From Ahniella sp. (GTDB lineage: Bacteria > Pseudomonadota > Gammaproteobacteria > Xanthomonadales > Ahniellaceae): a DNA stretch of 64,000 bases. This document shows positions 37,387 to 46,924 of this stretch, one piece after another (within the stretch, counting starts at the first letter, position 1; each line of letters opens with the position of its first letter). The position numbers and the translations under genes were made by a program. Under the pieces are notes generated by a model, which searched no databases, was not told the DNA's origin, and worked only from the letters and a program-made list of their open reading frames with translations. The stretch lies in assembly GCA_016712105.1 (NCBI GenBank), contig JADJRU010000051.1, positions 62,001 to 126,000 of the forward strand, in the 5' to 3' direction.

Positions 37387-38006
37387 TCGCGACCACCAAA
37401 ATGCATCAACAGCCAGGCTCTTGCCTTCAGCCAGTCACGGCGCACGGTACTTTCCTCGATGCCGAGGACCTCGCCCGCTTCACGATCATCGAGACCGCCG
37501 AAGTACCTCAATTCGACGACTCGAGCCGCACGTGGCAACACGGTGCGCATCCGTTCCAGTGCGGTATCAACGGCAAGCAGTTCGTCGATCTTCAGTTGTG
37601 CGGCCGGCAGTTCGATGGCGACATCCAGCGACTCGTGTGCACTGCCGGAGCCGCGTTTCTGCGCGACCTGCATCCGGGCATAGTCAAGCAGGATCTGGCG
37701 CATGGCCTTCGCGGCAGTCGCGAAAAAATGTTTGCGGTCGATGAACTGTGAATCGGACTGCACGAACTTGAGATACGCCTCGCTGATCAGCGCGGTGGTC
37801 GACAGGGTCGGTGTTGCGTTCATCGACACCCGCTCGGAATGGGCGATCCGGCGAAGGTCGGACTGAGCTTCGCGGATCCACTGCGACAACGATTCGGCCG
37901 CCAGCGTGCGCGTGCCGGCCAGCGCCTGGACCACACATTCGATCGACGCCTGGTCGGGTTCATTGGAGTCGGGTTCGTTCGGATCAACTTCCTCGATCAC
38001 GATCAC
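37383..38006 (-). CDS. ECF-family RNA polymerase sigma factor
   Basis: A 207-residue sigma factor. Region 2 is around residues 45-115 (STTALISEAYLKFVQ, RKHFFATAAKAMRQILLDYA) and region 4 around 150-200 (MRTVLPRAARVVELRYFGGL, EAGEVLGIEESTVRRDWLKAR). The sequence fits the TIGR02999 group, which is typically encoded next to a Ser/Thr kinase, as here. No anti-sigma factor is present; the kinase is the likely controller. It starts only nine bases after the eda stop, suggesting read-through from the Entner-Doudoroff operon. Confidence 0.88.
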   Translation of the reverse strand: MIVIEEVDPNEPDSNEPDQASIECVVQALAGTRTLAAESLSQWIREAQSDLRRIAHSERVSMNATPTLSTTALISEAYLKFVQSDSQFIDRKHFFATAAKAMRQILLDYARMQVAQKRGSGSAHESLDVAIELPAAQLKIDELLAVDTALERMRTVLPRAARVVELRYFGGLDDREAGEVLGIEESTVRRDWLKARAWLLMHFGGRE

Positions 38007-38015
38007 TCCTGACGG

Positions 38016-38672
38016 TCAGCGTTTGCGGAGCGTACTCGCCTCGGCAGCAAGAGCCTGAATCCGTGCAAAATCGCGTTGTTTCAGCGCGTCGGCAGGCAAC
38101 ATCCAGGAACCACCCACCGTCACCACGTTCGGCAGTGCAAGGTATGCCGGTGCCTTCGCGGCATCGATGCCGCCGGTGGGGCAAAACCGGACATTCGGAA
38201 ATGGTCCACCAAACGACTTCACTGCAGCAATGCCGCCACTCGACTCGGCCGGGAAAAACTTGAATCGACGATGGCCGTGCGCGAGCCCGTTCATCACATC
38301 ACTGGCCGTGGCGACTGCCGGAATCCACGGCATGACCGTGCGCTCGGCAGCGTGATACAGCGCTTCGGTGGCGCCAGGCGAAATCGCAAACCGGGCGCCG
38401 GCGGATTGGGCGCGCGTCAAATCTTCGGGGTTCAGCACCGTGCCGGCCCCGACCAGAGCGCCCGGCAATTCTGCGGCAATCGCACTGATGGCCGACAACG
38501 CTGCATCAGTGCGCAGCGTGATTTCAAGCACCGGCAGGCCACCGTCGACGAGCGCACGCGCCAAAGGCAACGCGTCTTCCAGATGTTCGATCACGATGAC
38601 CGGCAATACCGGCGCCTGCAACAGGATCACATCTACGGCTTCGGCACGGCTGGCAGGTGAGGCAAAACTCAT
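38016..38672 (-). CDS. eda: 2-dehydro-3-deoxy-phosphogluconate (KDPG) aldolase
   Basis: Eda splits KDPG into pyruvate and glyceraldehyde 3-phosphate, the last Entner-Doudoroff step. The 218 residues show the class I aldolase pattern: VLPVIVIEHLEDALPLARAL, the catalytic Glu in LEITLRT, LVGAGTVLNPEDL, FAISPGATEAL, and the Schiff-base lysine in RRFKFFPAESSGG, with FCPTGGID later. The start ATG (38670-38672) overlaps the glk stop by four bases. It is the last enzyme gene of the operon. Confidence 0.96.
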   Translation of the reverse strand: MSFASPASRAEAVDVILLQAPVLPVIVIEHLEDALPLARALVDGGLPVLEITLRTDAALSAISAIAAELPGALVGAGTVLNPEDLTRAQSAGARFAISPGATEALYHAAERTVMPWIPAVATASDVMNGLAHGHRRFKFFPAESSGGIAAVKSFGGPFPNVRFCPTGGIDAAKAPAYLALPNVVTVGGSWMLPADALKQRDFARIQALAAEASTLRKR

Positions 38673-39658
38673 CGGGCGGACTCCTTCGCGTGACGCAGCG
38701 CGACGGCCGCGCCGAGCAAGCCTGGGTAGGCGTGCGTGATCACCCGGATATTGACATTTTCCAGGTACGCCGCAAACCGTCCTTTGGCCAAAAAGCGCTC
38801 GCGAAAGGCACTGCTGCGCAGGAACGGGATGAATCGCGGCACGATGCCACCGGCAATCACGACGGTGCGGGCGCCATGGATCAACGCACAATCGCCGGCA
38901 ACACTCCCGAGGACTGCGCAAAATCGGGCCAGTGTGCGGCGCGCGAACACGTCATGGCCATCCAGTGCTGCCTCGACGATTTGTGCCGGTTCCCGGAATC
39001 GTGCGCGCGGATCGAGCGCGGTGCCGAGATCATCACCTGCGGTCAAGGCAGCGTCGATATGCGACAGACCAACGCCCGACAGGAGCCGTTCCGTGGACAC
39101 GCGTCCGAATCGTGCGCCCAACCAGCGTGCGATCGCGAACTCTTCCTCGCCGAGTGGTGCAAAGCTGACATGCCCACCCTCGGTTTCCACGACATGGAAA
39201 TTGCGCTCGGGGTCGCCGACGAGCATGGCAACACCCAAGCCCGTGCCGGGGCCGAGCACCGAAACCGGCCCGCGCAGCGGCGCCTGATCGTCACCATGCA
39301 AGCACACGACATCGTTGGCAGACAGTGCCGGAACCGCCCAAGCGACGGCACCAAAGTCGTTCAGCAGCAGCAGGGAATCCAGTTGCAGCGAACGGGCCAG
39401 TTCAAGGCGATTAAATGACCAGGCCCGATTCGTCAGGCGGATGTCGTCGCTCTCGACGGGCGACGCAACGGCGATCGCCGAGCAGTCCGGGCGTTCGCCG
39501 ACGCTTGCCAGATAGTGTTCGGCGGCATGCTGCAGGCTCGCGAACTCGGCGTTCTTCAAGGACTGTTGATGACGCAGCACCGGCTGGACGCCGGATAGAT
39601 CCGTCAACGCAAACCGGGCATTGGTGCCGCCGATGTCGGCGATCATCGCCAGACTCAT
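38669..39658 (-). CDS. glk: glucokinase
   Basis: Glk phosphorylates glucose with ATP and feeds zwf. The 329-residue sequence matches the bacterial glucokinase family: the phosphate-1 loop [13 protein letters not shown] at the start, [10 protein letters not shown] with the catalytic Asp, [23 protein letters not shown], and a C-terminal [12 protein letters not shown]. Both ends overlap neighbours by ATGA, with edd before and eda after, so the expression of the three is tightly tied. Confidence 0.96.
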   Translation of the reverse strand: MSLAMIADIGGTNARFALTDLSGVQPVLRHQQSLKNAEFASLQHAAEHYLASVGERPDCSAIAVASPVESDDIRLTNRAWSFNRLELARSLQLDSLLLLNDFGAVAWAVPALSANDVVCLHGDDQAPLRGPVSVLGPGTGLGVAMLVGDPERNFHVVETEGGHVSFAPLGEEEFAIARWLGARFGRVSTERLLSGVGLSHIDAALTAGDDLGTALDPRARFREPAQIVEAALDGHDVFARRTLARFCAVLGSVAGDCALIHGARTVVIAGGIVPRFIPFLRSSAFRERFLAKGRFAAYLENVNIRVITHAYPGLLGAAVALRHAKESAR

Positions 39659-41488
39659 GTGTCCGATCCGTCGAACTCAAAACACAGTGCGCCCTGTTCC
39701 GCCGACGAGACCACGGACCGCATCGGTGCAAACAACTCGCGACCCAGGCCTTCGGCATTGCCGCTCAGATCAAACGTGGCCGGCGTGCGCGCAGCAAACA
39801 CCGCTGCATCCACCAGTACATCCAGCGTGCCGGCCAGGGCATCGATGCGGATGGGATCACCGTCCTGCACACGCGCGATCGCGCCACCGCAGATGGCTTC
39901 GGGCACCACATGGATCGCGGCGAGCACTTTGCCCGACGCACCCGACATTCGACCGTCCGTGAGTAACGCAAGCATGTTGACCACGATCCTGCAGCAAGCC
40001 CAGGGTGGGGGTGAGCTTGTGCAGTTCCGGCATGCCATTCGCACGCGGGCCCTGAGCGCGGATCACCGCAACGAAGTCTCCGGTCAAGGTGCCGGCCTTG
40101 AAGGCATCAAGCAATGCGTCCTGGGAATCGAACACACGGGCGGGTGCTTCAATCTGCCGATGCTCCGGCTTCACGGCCGAAATCTTGACGACGGCGCGCC
40201 CAAGATTGCCGCGCAGGCGGCGCAAACCGCCCTCGAGGTCAAAAGGTTCGGCGACCGGGCGTACAACCGCGGAATCGAGCGATTGGGCGGGTGGGGCTTG
40301 CCAGACCAAACGTGTGCCGTCCAGTCGCGGTTCTTCGGCCTGGGCACGCAGGTCGCCGCCATGCGCGCAGACCAGGTCGCCATGCAGCAGTCCTGCGTCG
40401 AGCAATTCGCGGATCACGAAACCGAGACCACCCGCGGCATGAAAATGATTCACGTCGGCACTGCCGTTCGGATAAACACGCGCCAGCAAAGGTGTTGCCT
40501 GCGACAGTTCATCGAGGTCATCCCAATCGATGATCAGTCCCGCGGCACGCGCGATGGCGACCAGGTGGATCGCATGATTGGTGGAGCCACCGGTGGCCGC
40601 CAGGCCGACCATCGCGTTGACGATGGCGTGTTCGTTGATGGTGTGGCCAATCGGGCGATAGTCGTTGCCGAGCGAGGTGATCCGGCAGACCTGTTCGGTT
40701 GCTGCCACGGTCAGCGCGTCGCGCAGGCTGGTACCCGGATTGACGAACGCCGTGCCGGGCATGTGCAAGCCCATCACTTCCATCAACATCTGGTTCGAGT
40801 TTGCGGTGCCGTAGAACGTGCAGGTTCCGGCACTGTGGTACGAGCGCGATTCGGCGTCGAGCAGTTCCTCGCGAGTGGCCTTGCCTTCCGCATACGCCTG
40901 GCGAACGCGGGCCTTTTCGGCATTCGCAATCCCCGAGGGCATGGGGCCTGCGGGCACAAACATCACGGGCAGATGGCCAAACCGCAGTGCACCGATCAGT
41001 AGACCCGGAACGATCTTGTCGCAAACGCCCAACATCATTGCGGCATCGAACATCTCGTGTGACAGCGCAATGGCTGTGGCCTGCGCAATCACGTCACGCG
41101 AGAACAGCGACAGCTCCATGCCGATGCGGCCCTGCGTGACGCCATCACACATCGCCGGCACACCACCGGCAACCTGCGCGCTGGCGCCCATGTTGCGTGC
41201 GGCCATCTTGATGAGCTCGGGGTAATTCTTGAACGGTTCGTGCGCACTCAGCATGTCGTTGTACGCGGTGACGATGCCGATGTTGACGCCGCTGCCGGCA
41301 CGCAGGTTCGGCTTGTCCTGCGCCGATGCGGCGAATGCATGCGCCAGATTGCCGCAGGACAGCCGGGCACGGGCGGTACCACGCAGGCGTGCCGCTTCAA
41401 TCAGCGCCAGATAACGCGCTCGCCGGCTGGCGCTGCGTGCCTTGATGCGCTCGGTGACACGATCGACGACCGGGTGCAGGCTCATCAT
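39655..41488 (-). CDS. edd: phosphogluconate dehydratase, broken by one inserted base
   Basis: Edd removes water from 6-phosphogluconate to give KDPG and carries a 4Fe-4S cluster. The IlvD/Edd family sequence is clear: [62 protein letters not shown] and [12 protein letters not shown] hold the cluster cysteines and substrate loops. Near 39972 the frame shifts by one inserted base in the G-C-T-T stretch. Removing it gives [16 protein letters not shown] and the normal C-terminus [18 protein letters not shown], for about 610 residues. The start (41486-41488) overlaps the pgl stop, and the stop overlaps the glk start. Confidence 0.95.
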
Positions 41489-42183
41489 GGACTCCAGTGA
41501 ATCTCGGCGGCCGGATGATGCGCTGCCAGCAGCGATGCAACCGGCAGAGCCCACTCGCCGGCACGGGCGCGTTCGACCACGGCAAGTTTGTCGTGGCCCG
41601 TGATCACCAGCAGCAAACGGTCGCTGCGCAGCAGGCGCGACAGGCTCAGGCTGATGCGTGGATGTGGGCCGGCAGGCGGCATCGGGTTCGGCAGAATGTC
41701 GATGGCAGTTCGGGTCTGATGCAGGTCCAGAGCAGTCGGCAAAGTCGGCGCGCCCGGAAACAGCGACGCAAAATGGCCGTCGACCCCCATGCCGACCATG
41801 GCGAGGTCGAAAACTTCAGGATGTGCGGCCAGAGTGCGCTCGGCAAACGTGGCGTCTGGTGGTCCTTCTGGTTGTTCCGGCGCCAGCGGCAGCCACTGGA
41901 TGCCCTCGGCACCCGCAAAAGCGGCCTGCATCTGACCGAGGTTATGGTCGGCGTGGCCAACCGGCACCCAACGTTCATCACTGGGCGCCACAAACACTTT
42001 GTGCCACTCGCGCGCCTGTGCCGCCAGTTTGCGGAACACCGGCGGGGAGGTGCGTCCGCCTGCGAGCACGAGCGTCGCGCGATTCTGCAAGGTCAATGCG
42101 CGGTCGATGTCTTCGGCGATACTTTCAGCCAGGTTGGCAACCAGCGCTTCGGCGCTGGCATGGCGGATCAGGTTCCAGGTCAT
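41485..42183 (-). CDS. pgl: 6-phosphogluconolactonase
   Basis: Pgl (DevB type) hydrolyses 6-phosphogluconolactone made by Zwf. Residues 1-232 show the NagB-like fold: [19 protein letters not shown], the conserved [27 protein letters not shown], and [21 protein letters not shown]. The ATG at 42181-42183 follows a GAGGAAC site; a longer frame upstream has no such site. It lies 34 bases after the zwf stop and overlaps edd by four bases. Confidence 0.94.
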   Translation of the reverse strand: MTWNLIRHASAEALVANLAESIAEDIDRALTLQNRATLVLAGGRTSPPVFRKLAAQAREWHKVFVAPSDERWVPVGHADHNLGQMQAAFAGAEGIQWLPLAPEQPEGPPDATFAERTLAAHPEVFDLAMVGMGVDGHFASLFPGAPTLPTALDLHQTRTAIDILPNPMPPAGPHPRISLSLSRLLRSDRLLLVITGHDKLAVVERARAGEWALPVASLLAAHHPAAEIHWSP

Positions 42184-42217
42184 GTTCGTTCCTCGTGGTT
42201 GCGGGGATGCGCATCCA

Positions 42218-43695
42218 TCATTCGCGCCAGCTGTGGCCATGGCGTTCGGTCAGTGCGACCGAACTGCTCGGGCCCCAGGTTCCGGCCGGGTAGTTCTTGG
42301 GGACGACGTTCTGCTTGCGCCAGCCATCCAGGATGCCATCGATCCACTGCCATGCGGTTTCGGTTTCGTCCCGTCGGACGAACAAAGTGCCATTCCCTTC
42401 GATCGCGTCGAGATACAGACGCTCATAAGCGAGGCGGCGAGGAGCCTGTTTGAACGCGTCGCTGGTTTCCAGATCCAGCGCGACCTGCGACAGCTTCAAG
42501 CCACTGCGGTCCAGGCCCGGTGTCTTGTGCATCAGGCGCAGTTCGATCCGTTCTTCCGGCTGCAGGCTGATGATCAATGCATTCTGTTCCACGGCGGCGC
42601 CGCTGCCGGCAAAAATCGAATGCGGCACGGACCGGAACTGCAGGTAGATCTCGGTGGTTCGGCGTGCCATCCGTTTGCCGGTGCGCAGGTAGAACGGCAC
42701 TCCCGACCAACGCCAGTTGTCGATGTGTGCACGCAGTGCGATGTACGTCTCGGTGGAGCTGGCGCGCCCCAACTCATCGCGATAACCGGGCACCGCAACG
42801 CCATCCACTGCACCGGCCGTGTATTGACCCGCGACGCTGTGTGTGGCGATTTCGGTCGCACCAATCGGTCGCAGAGATCGCAGCACTTTCAGCTTCTCGT
42901 TGCGTACTGCGCTGGGATCGAACTGCGAGGGCGGTTCCATTGCCGTGAGGCTGAGCAGTTGCAGGAGGTGGTTCTGCAGCATGTCGCGGCTGGCGCCCGA
43001 AGTGTCGTAATAGTCGCCGCGACCTTCCACGCCAATCGTTTCGGCGACCGTGATCTGTACCTGCTCGATGTGCCGCGCATTCCACAGGGGTTCGAACATG
43101 GCATTGCCGAATCGCAGCGCCAGCAGGTTCTGCACGCCTTCCTTGCCCAGATAATGATCCGTGCGGAACACCCGCGACTCATCGAAGTGCGCGGTCACGC
43201 CGTCATTGATCGCGATGGCACTGGCGAGGTCATGGCCGATCGGTTTCTCCAGCATCACGCGGGTGCCGGCATTGCCGAGGCCGGCCGCACCCAGCAGCGC
43301 GCAGATCGGCGCGTAAAAACGCGGTGCCGTCGACAGGTGATACAGCACGTCGCCGCGACGCAAGGACTTGATCCGATCGGTCAATGCAGCGGCCGACTGC
43401 GGGTGATCGATCGCCGCAGCCTGGTAATCCAGTCGCGCCAGGAAACTGGCCACGTTCGCCGGATCACGCTCGTTCGCCGGAACGCGCTTCTCCAGATGGG
43501 TGCGCACGCTGTCGCGAAAGCCGGCGTCGTCGAGTTCGCTGCGTGCCGTGCCCAGCAGGCGAAAATCAACGGGCAACATGCCGTCGCGGTGCAATCCGTA
43601 CAAGGACGGCAACAGCATGCGCCCGCCAGATCGCCGGTGGCGCCAAAGATGACGAGCAGGGAAGCCGGGCTGGGAAGGGGCAGGGTATGGCTCAT
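42218..43695 (-). CDS. zwf: glucose-6-phosphate 1-dehydrogenase, broken by one deleted base
   Basis: Zwf oxidises glucose 6-phosphate to 6-phosphogluconolactone with NAD(P)+. The nucleotide motif LLVIFGATGDLAGR and the start MSHTLPLPSPAS are in one frame. From MLLPSLYGLHRDG on, the protein is in another, separated by one missing base at about 43621-43624. Repaired length is about 492 residues. The active-site segment FRTDHYLGKEGVQNLLALRF and IEQVQITVAET are normal. It is the first gene of zwf-pgl-edd-glk-eda. The 91 bases upstream end at the cupin stop, so the promoter must lie in that gap or further up the cupin gene set. Confidence 0.95.
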
Positions 43696-43786
43696 GGTCG
43701 GGGATTCAGTGAGGAATCCCCCAAGCGTACCCGTTCAGCCCGCGCCGGCAAGCGGTGTATTCGTTTGCAGATCGAACGGGTGCGGC

Positions 43787-44149
43787 TCAGCCCGCGCGGT
43801 CGACGATCATGAAGTGCTTCGTCAAGGGTTCGGTGACTTCAAAGACCCCCTTGAACCCGGCCGGAATCACCAGTGATTCCCCGGCCTTGCAGCTCACCGC
43901 GGTGCCGTCATCGCCGGTCAGCACACAGGCCCCCTCGGTCACGAAGAAATGCTCGTCCTCGCGTTCGCCCATCTCAATGCGCCAGGCGCCCACTTCGCAG
44001 GACCAAACCCCGGCAAACACCTCGCCGGTCGGGTTCTGGTAATGCAGCCAGGTGGTGCGCTTCGGGTTGCCTTTCAGCAGGCGGTCGGGGCGGGGATGGT
44101 CGGTTTCGGGTTCGACCGAGTTGTTGGCGAAGTTCAGTGTATTTGGCAT
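43787..44149 (-). CDS. small cupin (DUF861/EutQ-like) protein
   Basis: A 120-residue single-domain cupin. Typical elements are VFAGVWSCEVGAWRIEMGE, EDEHFFVTEGACVLTGDDG (first metal motif, with Glu and His), GESLVIPAGFKGVFEVTEP and HFMIV at the end. Proteins of this type are often annotated as ethanolamine-utilisation-like or as domains of unknown role. It starts 13 bases downstream of the cupin-like gene, so it is the last member of the peptide/oxygenase cluster. Its stop is followed by the 91-bp gap before zwf. Confidence 0.8.
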   Translation of the reverse strand: MPNTLNFANNSVEPETDHPRPDRLLKGNPKRTTWLHYQNPTGEVFAGVWSCEVGAWRIEMGEREDEHFFVTEGACVLTGDDGTAVSCKAGESLVIPAGFKGVFEVTEPLTKHFMIVDRAG

Positions 44150-44162
44150 GGCGGGGTCCTGG

Positions 44163-45547
44163 TCAGGCAGGGATTGTCGCATCCAGATCACGGAACACCT
44201 GGGCGAACAGCGCGCACTCGCGCAAGGCATCGAACAGGGCCGAAAGCGGGGCGTGCTGGCCGGCCATTGCCTCGGCGCCGTGGCGTTCGGTGAGCGTCGC
44301 CAGCACAGCATGAAGTGTCTGGCCGCGCCACATCAGTTCCAGCATCTCGAACACGGTCTCATTGAAGTCCAGGCTCAGCAGATTCGGGAATTTTGGGGTG
44401 TGGCCGGTCATTTCGCGGAGCCAGGTCAGTACCTTCGCTACTGGATCATTCAGGGCGAATTCGGTCGCGACACCCTGCAAGAGCGCGACTCGGTCATATA
44501 CGTTCAGCAAGAGCGCGAGCAGGAACCGGTGATCCGGGTCATGGAGTTTCCGTCGCAAGTCGATGATGGATCGGCTCAGCAAGTCGTTGTAGGTGGCTTG
44601 AAAGAGTCGGTGTCTCGTGGCAACAGGTAGCATCAGGCATGCGTCGGCAAGTTCGCGGCCCCGGCTGATATCGCCTGTTCTGTGCATTTCTTCCGAAACC
44701 AGCGTATATGCAAGGTTCAGATCGGCACCCGCAGTACTTCCAGTAGCCGCGCCTGATAGCCCGTCATGTCCAGCTTCTGAAGCATCTTCAGGAACTGCTG
44801 GGTCCGGATCGTTGGTGCGTGCCGATGAAATGGATCGAACCCGAAGCCCGGCCAGCGATAGTCGTATTGGACATTCTGCTTCGGGTCGTCAGTGATTGTG
44901 CGAACCACGATCGTGACGGAAGGGCGGACCATGTGAAACAGCGCGTGGATGAATCCTTGCCCGCGACGGATGGTGCGCGTGGATCCTGCATGGAGCACTT
45001 CGCAACCCACCAGATGTAGTGTTCCTTCGATCGCGCGAGGTTGTGTTTCGGCGATCGCCGGACACATTGCGTCATCGGCATGCAATGGCGATCCGCTTTC
45101 GGATTCAGCATTGACTTCGTGACGCTCGAACCGGTATTGGCTGTGGATGCTGCTGCCCGACAACACATGAAAAGCACCACAGAAACCGTGTTGGTGGATG
45201 CTGGTGGTGCCGTCCAGCCAGAACAATGCCGAGATGTCGAAGTGTTCGCCCGCGTACAAAGATACCGGCGGTTCGGCAAAGCGACCGTCGAGGTCTGCTT
45301 GTTTGCAGAGCGCAGAAGCAGTCAGAACATAGTCAATGATCTGGTCCGGGGTAACCTGCGCCGAAGGATTCCACTTGGCCAGCATGTCCGTCGCCACGGA
45401 TTCCAGTCGTGCATAGACCGTATCCCTGCAATTGCCGAGTTCCGCCGTGAGGGCATCACCCAGCGAACGAAAGAAGCGAGCAACAGGATGCAGATTAGTC
45501 TCGTCCGCGTTCTGTTCGGTCGGCGCGGGAATTCCCGCGGGCGTCAT
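44163..45547 (-). CDS. cupin-fold, thiol-dioxygenase-like protein of unknown function, broken by one deletion
   Basis: Two reading frames join into one 461-residue protein if a base is restored near 44733. The first then continues LLEVLRGADLNLAYTLVSEE into the second. The N-terminal part holds a metal-binding-looking segment SIHQHGFCGAFHVLSG (His-x-His) and a later FIHALFHMVRPSVTIVVRT, in the spacing of cysteine-dioxygenase-type cupins. The C-terminal 180 residues are all-helical (RLFQATYNDLLSRSIIDLRR) and unlike any family I know. The start overlaps the 2OG oxygenase stop by four bases (ATGA). A non-haem iron enzyme acting on the same peptide substrate is a hypothesis. If the deletion is real, the gene would be a split pair. 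Confidence 0.6.
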
Positions 45548-46605
45548 GACATCACGCCCGCGTAGTCAAAATCGACGAAGTGGAACAACAGGGAACTGGA
45601 GCGATGGCCTGCCGGCAATTGTGGTCGGCTGTGTTCCAGTTCTCTACCGCGAAAAATCAACGCATCGCCAATCCGCTGTTGGATCGAGTGCTCTCGCTGA
45701 TCGCGACCGCGAATTCTCAGCGGCCAGGGAGAATGCCCATCATCCTTGGTCGGCGCATAGTCCAGCAACAGCGTAATCGTGTACTCGCACGGTGGACGAT
45801 CAGTGTGCCAATCGAGATCGCCTCCGGCTTCGTACAGAGAGGCAAACGAGTAGGAAGGTTTGGTCGGTCGGCCAGCCAGATGGCTGACACGCGCATTGAT
45901 CTGGTCATGCCAAAAATTTGCGACTGGATGATTGTGGGCGATATGGCGATGGGTGCCACGGTCGTCGTGTCGCTCCAGGTAGCCTTCGTCGGCCAGTGAC
46001 TGGAAATATCGCCCCAATTCAAGTACATGGCTGTGTGGCAGTAGCTGGTCCAAACAGACGAAACCCGTTCGGGAAAACTCAGTCACTACCTCCGGCGGAT
46101 CAAATTGTGCGGCGAGACTTCGCCCTGAGCTTTCAGCTTCAGCGGCGAGCACGGGGCCAAAAATGCCGCCTTGGCGATGAAATGCCAGAGCCAGGCCCGG
46201 TGAGCGCCATTCATCAGGGATACGAAATCCATTACTTCGAACGGGAGCGCCGACGACTTCCCGAGCATCTACCTCGCTTACTACGCAAGTACCACTGTTG
46301 CAGTGGGTTGCGGCCGTCAAATCGTAGTCTACGCGTTTCGAAACCGCGCCAGCTGGCACGAGCAATCCGATCCGCTGCAATTCGCCCAGTGCTTCACCGC
46401 TTGCCTCAGAGAGAGGTCTGCCATCGATCAAACTCGAGTGCAGGAACGCATGAGCTTCCGGGAGGTTCTGGTCTCCGACCCAATTTGATCGCCAGGCGTC
46501 TCCTTTGACGGGCGCCTCGACCAGGAACAAGGGCGACTTGCCGCCGCCCTCAACGGTGATCCTGGCGCCGGGGTTCAGCGCCAGTCCGGTTTCCTCGAAC
46601 TGCAC
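45544..46605 (-). CDS. 2-oxoglutarate/Fe(II)-dependent oxygenase with N-terminal PqqD/RRE-like domain
   Basis: A 353-residue protein. The C-terminal 190 residues form a jelly-roll dioxygenase with iron ligands His and Asp in DWHTD, distal His in ELEHSRPQL, and the 2OG-binding Arg in GHRSSSLLFHF. QRIGDALIFRGRELEH is typical of prolyl-hydroxylase-like enzymes. Residues 25-85 do not belong to that fold. EAHAFLHSSLIDGRPLSEAS then LGELQRIGLLVP has the length and pattern of PqqD/RiPP recognition elements that hold a leader peptide. The start is GTG (46603-46605), three bases after the stop of the 61-residue peptide gene, with little Shine-Dalgarno of its own, so it is likely coupled to it. Confidence 0.8.
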   Translation of the reverse strand: MQFEETGLALNPGARITVEGGGKSPLFLVEAPVKGDAWRSNWVGDQNLPEAHAFLHSSLIDGRPLSEASGEALGELQRIGLLVPAGAVSKRVDYDLTAATHCNSGTCVVSEVDAREVVGAPVRSNGFRIPDEWRSPGLALAFHRQGGIFGPVLAAEAESSGRSLAAQFDPPEVVTEFSRTGFVCLDQLLPHSHVLELGRYFQSLADEGYLERHDDRGTHRHIAHNHPVANFWHDQINARVSHLAGRPTKPSYSFASLYEAGGDLDWHTDRPPCEYTITLLLDYAPTKDDGHSPWPLRIRGRDQREHSIQQRIGDALIFRGRELEHSRPQLPAGHRSSSLLFHFVDFDYAGVMS

Positions 46606-46608
46606 GGC

Positions 46609-46794
46609 TCAGCCGTCGTCGCGCATGCCGATTTGGGGGATCGGCGACGGCCCTGGAGCCGGGCGTGGGGACGGTCCCGGAACTTGCGGTCCAAAATGAA
46701 CCGTGTTCGCAGCCCCTTTCGCCAAATCCTGCAGCTGCCCTACCAGGGAGACAGGTACCGATACTGTAGATCCCGGTTTCATTTGCACACTCAT
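46609..46794 (-). CDS. 61-residue proline-rich peptide, candidate RiPP precursor
   Basis: A small gene with a strong ribosome-binding site (GTGAGGTAAGCC just before the ATG at 46794). The N-terminal part MSVQMKPGSTVSVPVSLVGQ and LQDLAKGAANTV look like a leader. The C-terminal part VPGPSPRPAPGPSPIPQIG is Pro/Gly/Ser-rich and ends GMRDDG. It has no signal peptide or membrane helix. The following gene is a 2OG-Fe(II) oxygenase that begins three bases later, and the operon adds two cupin-type proteins. A prolyl-hydroxylase-like enzyme next to a proline-rich peptide suggests the peptide is its substrate. No known precursor family is recognised, so this is inference. Confidence 0.6.
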   Translation of the reverse strand: MSVQMKPGSTVSVPVSLVGQLQDLAKGAANTVHFGPQVPGPSPRPAPGPSPIPQIGMRDDG

Positions 46795-46924
46795 GGCTTA
46801 CCTCACTCTGAATAGACCCTTGAGCCGAAGCGGCGTGCCCGGCAAACCGAAGGCTACGCGGCGGGCAGTTGCGCGTCAATTGCAGCTTGTCTATGGTGTC
46901 GGGATCGTTTCGACTCGGACCGAA

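Noticed and set aside
36286..37683. Long plus-strand open frame opposite the kinase and sigma genes
   Set aside because: Antisense to intact kinase motifs and sigma regions; composition unlike a protein.
39655..43695. Calling edd and zwf pseudogenes
   Set aside because: Each has one indel, both flanking fragments match the family fully, and all other pathway genes are intact.
41999..43876. Long plus-strand open frame opposite zwf
   Set aside because: Antisense shadow of zwf and pgl; no motif, no ribosome-binding site.
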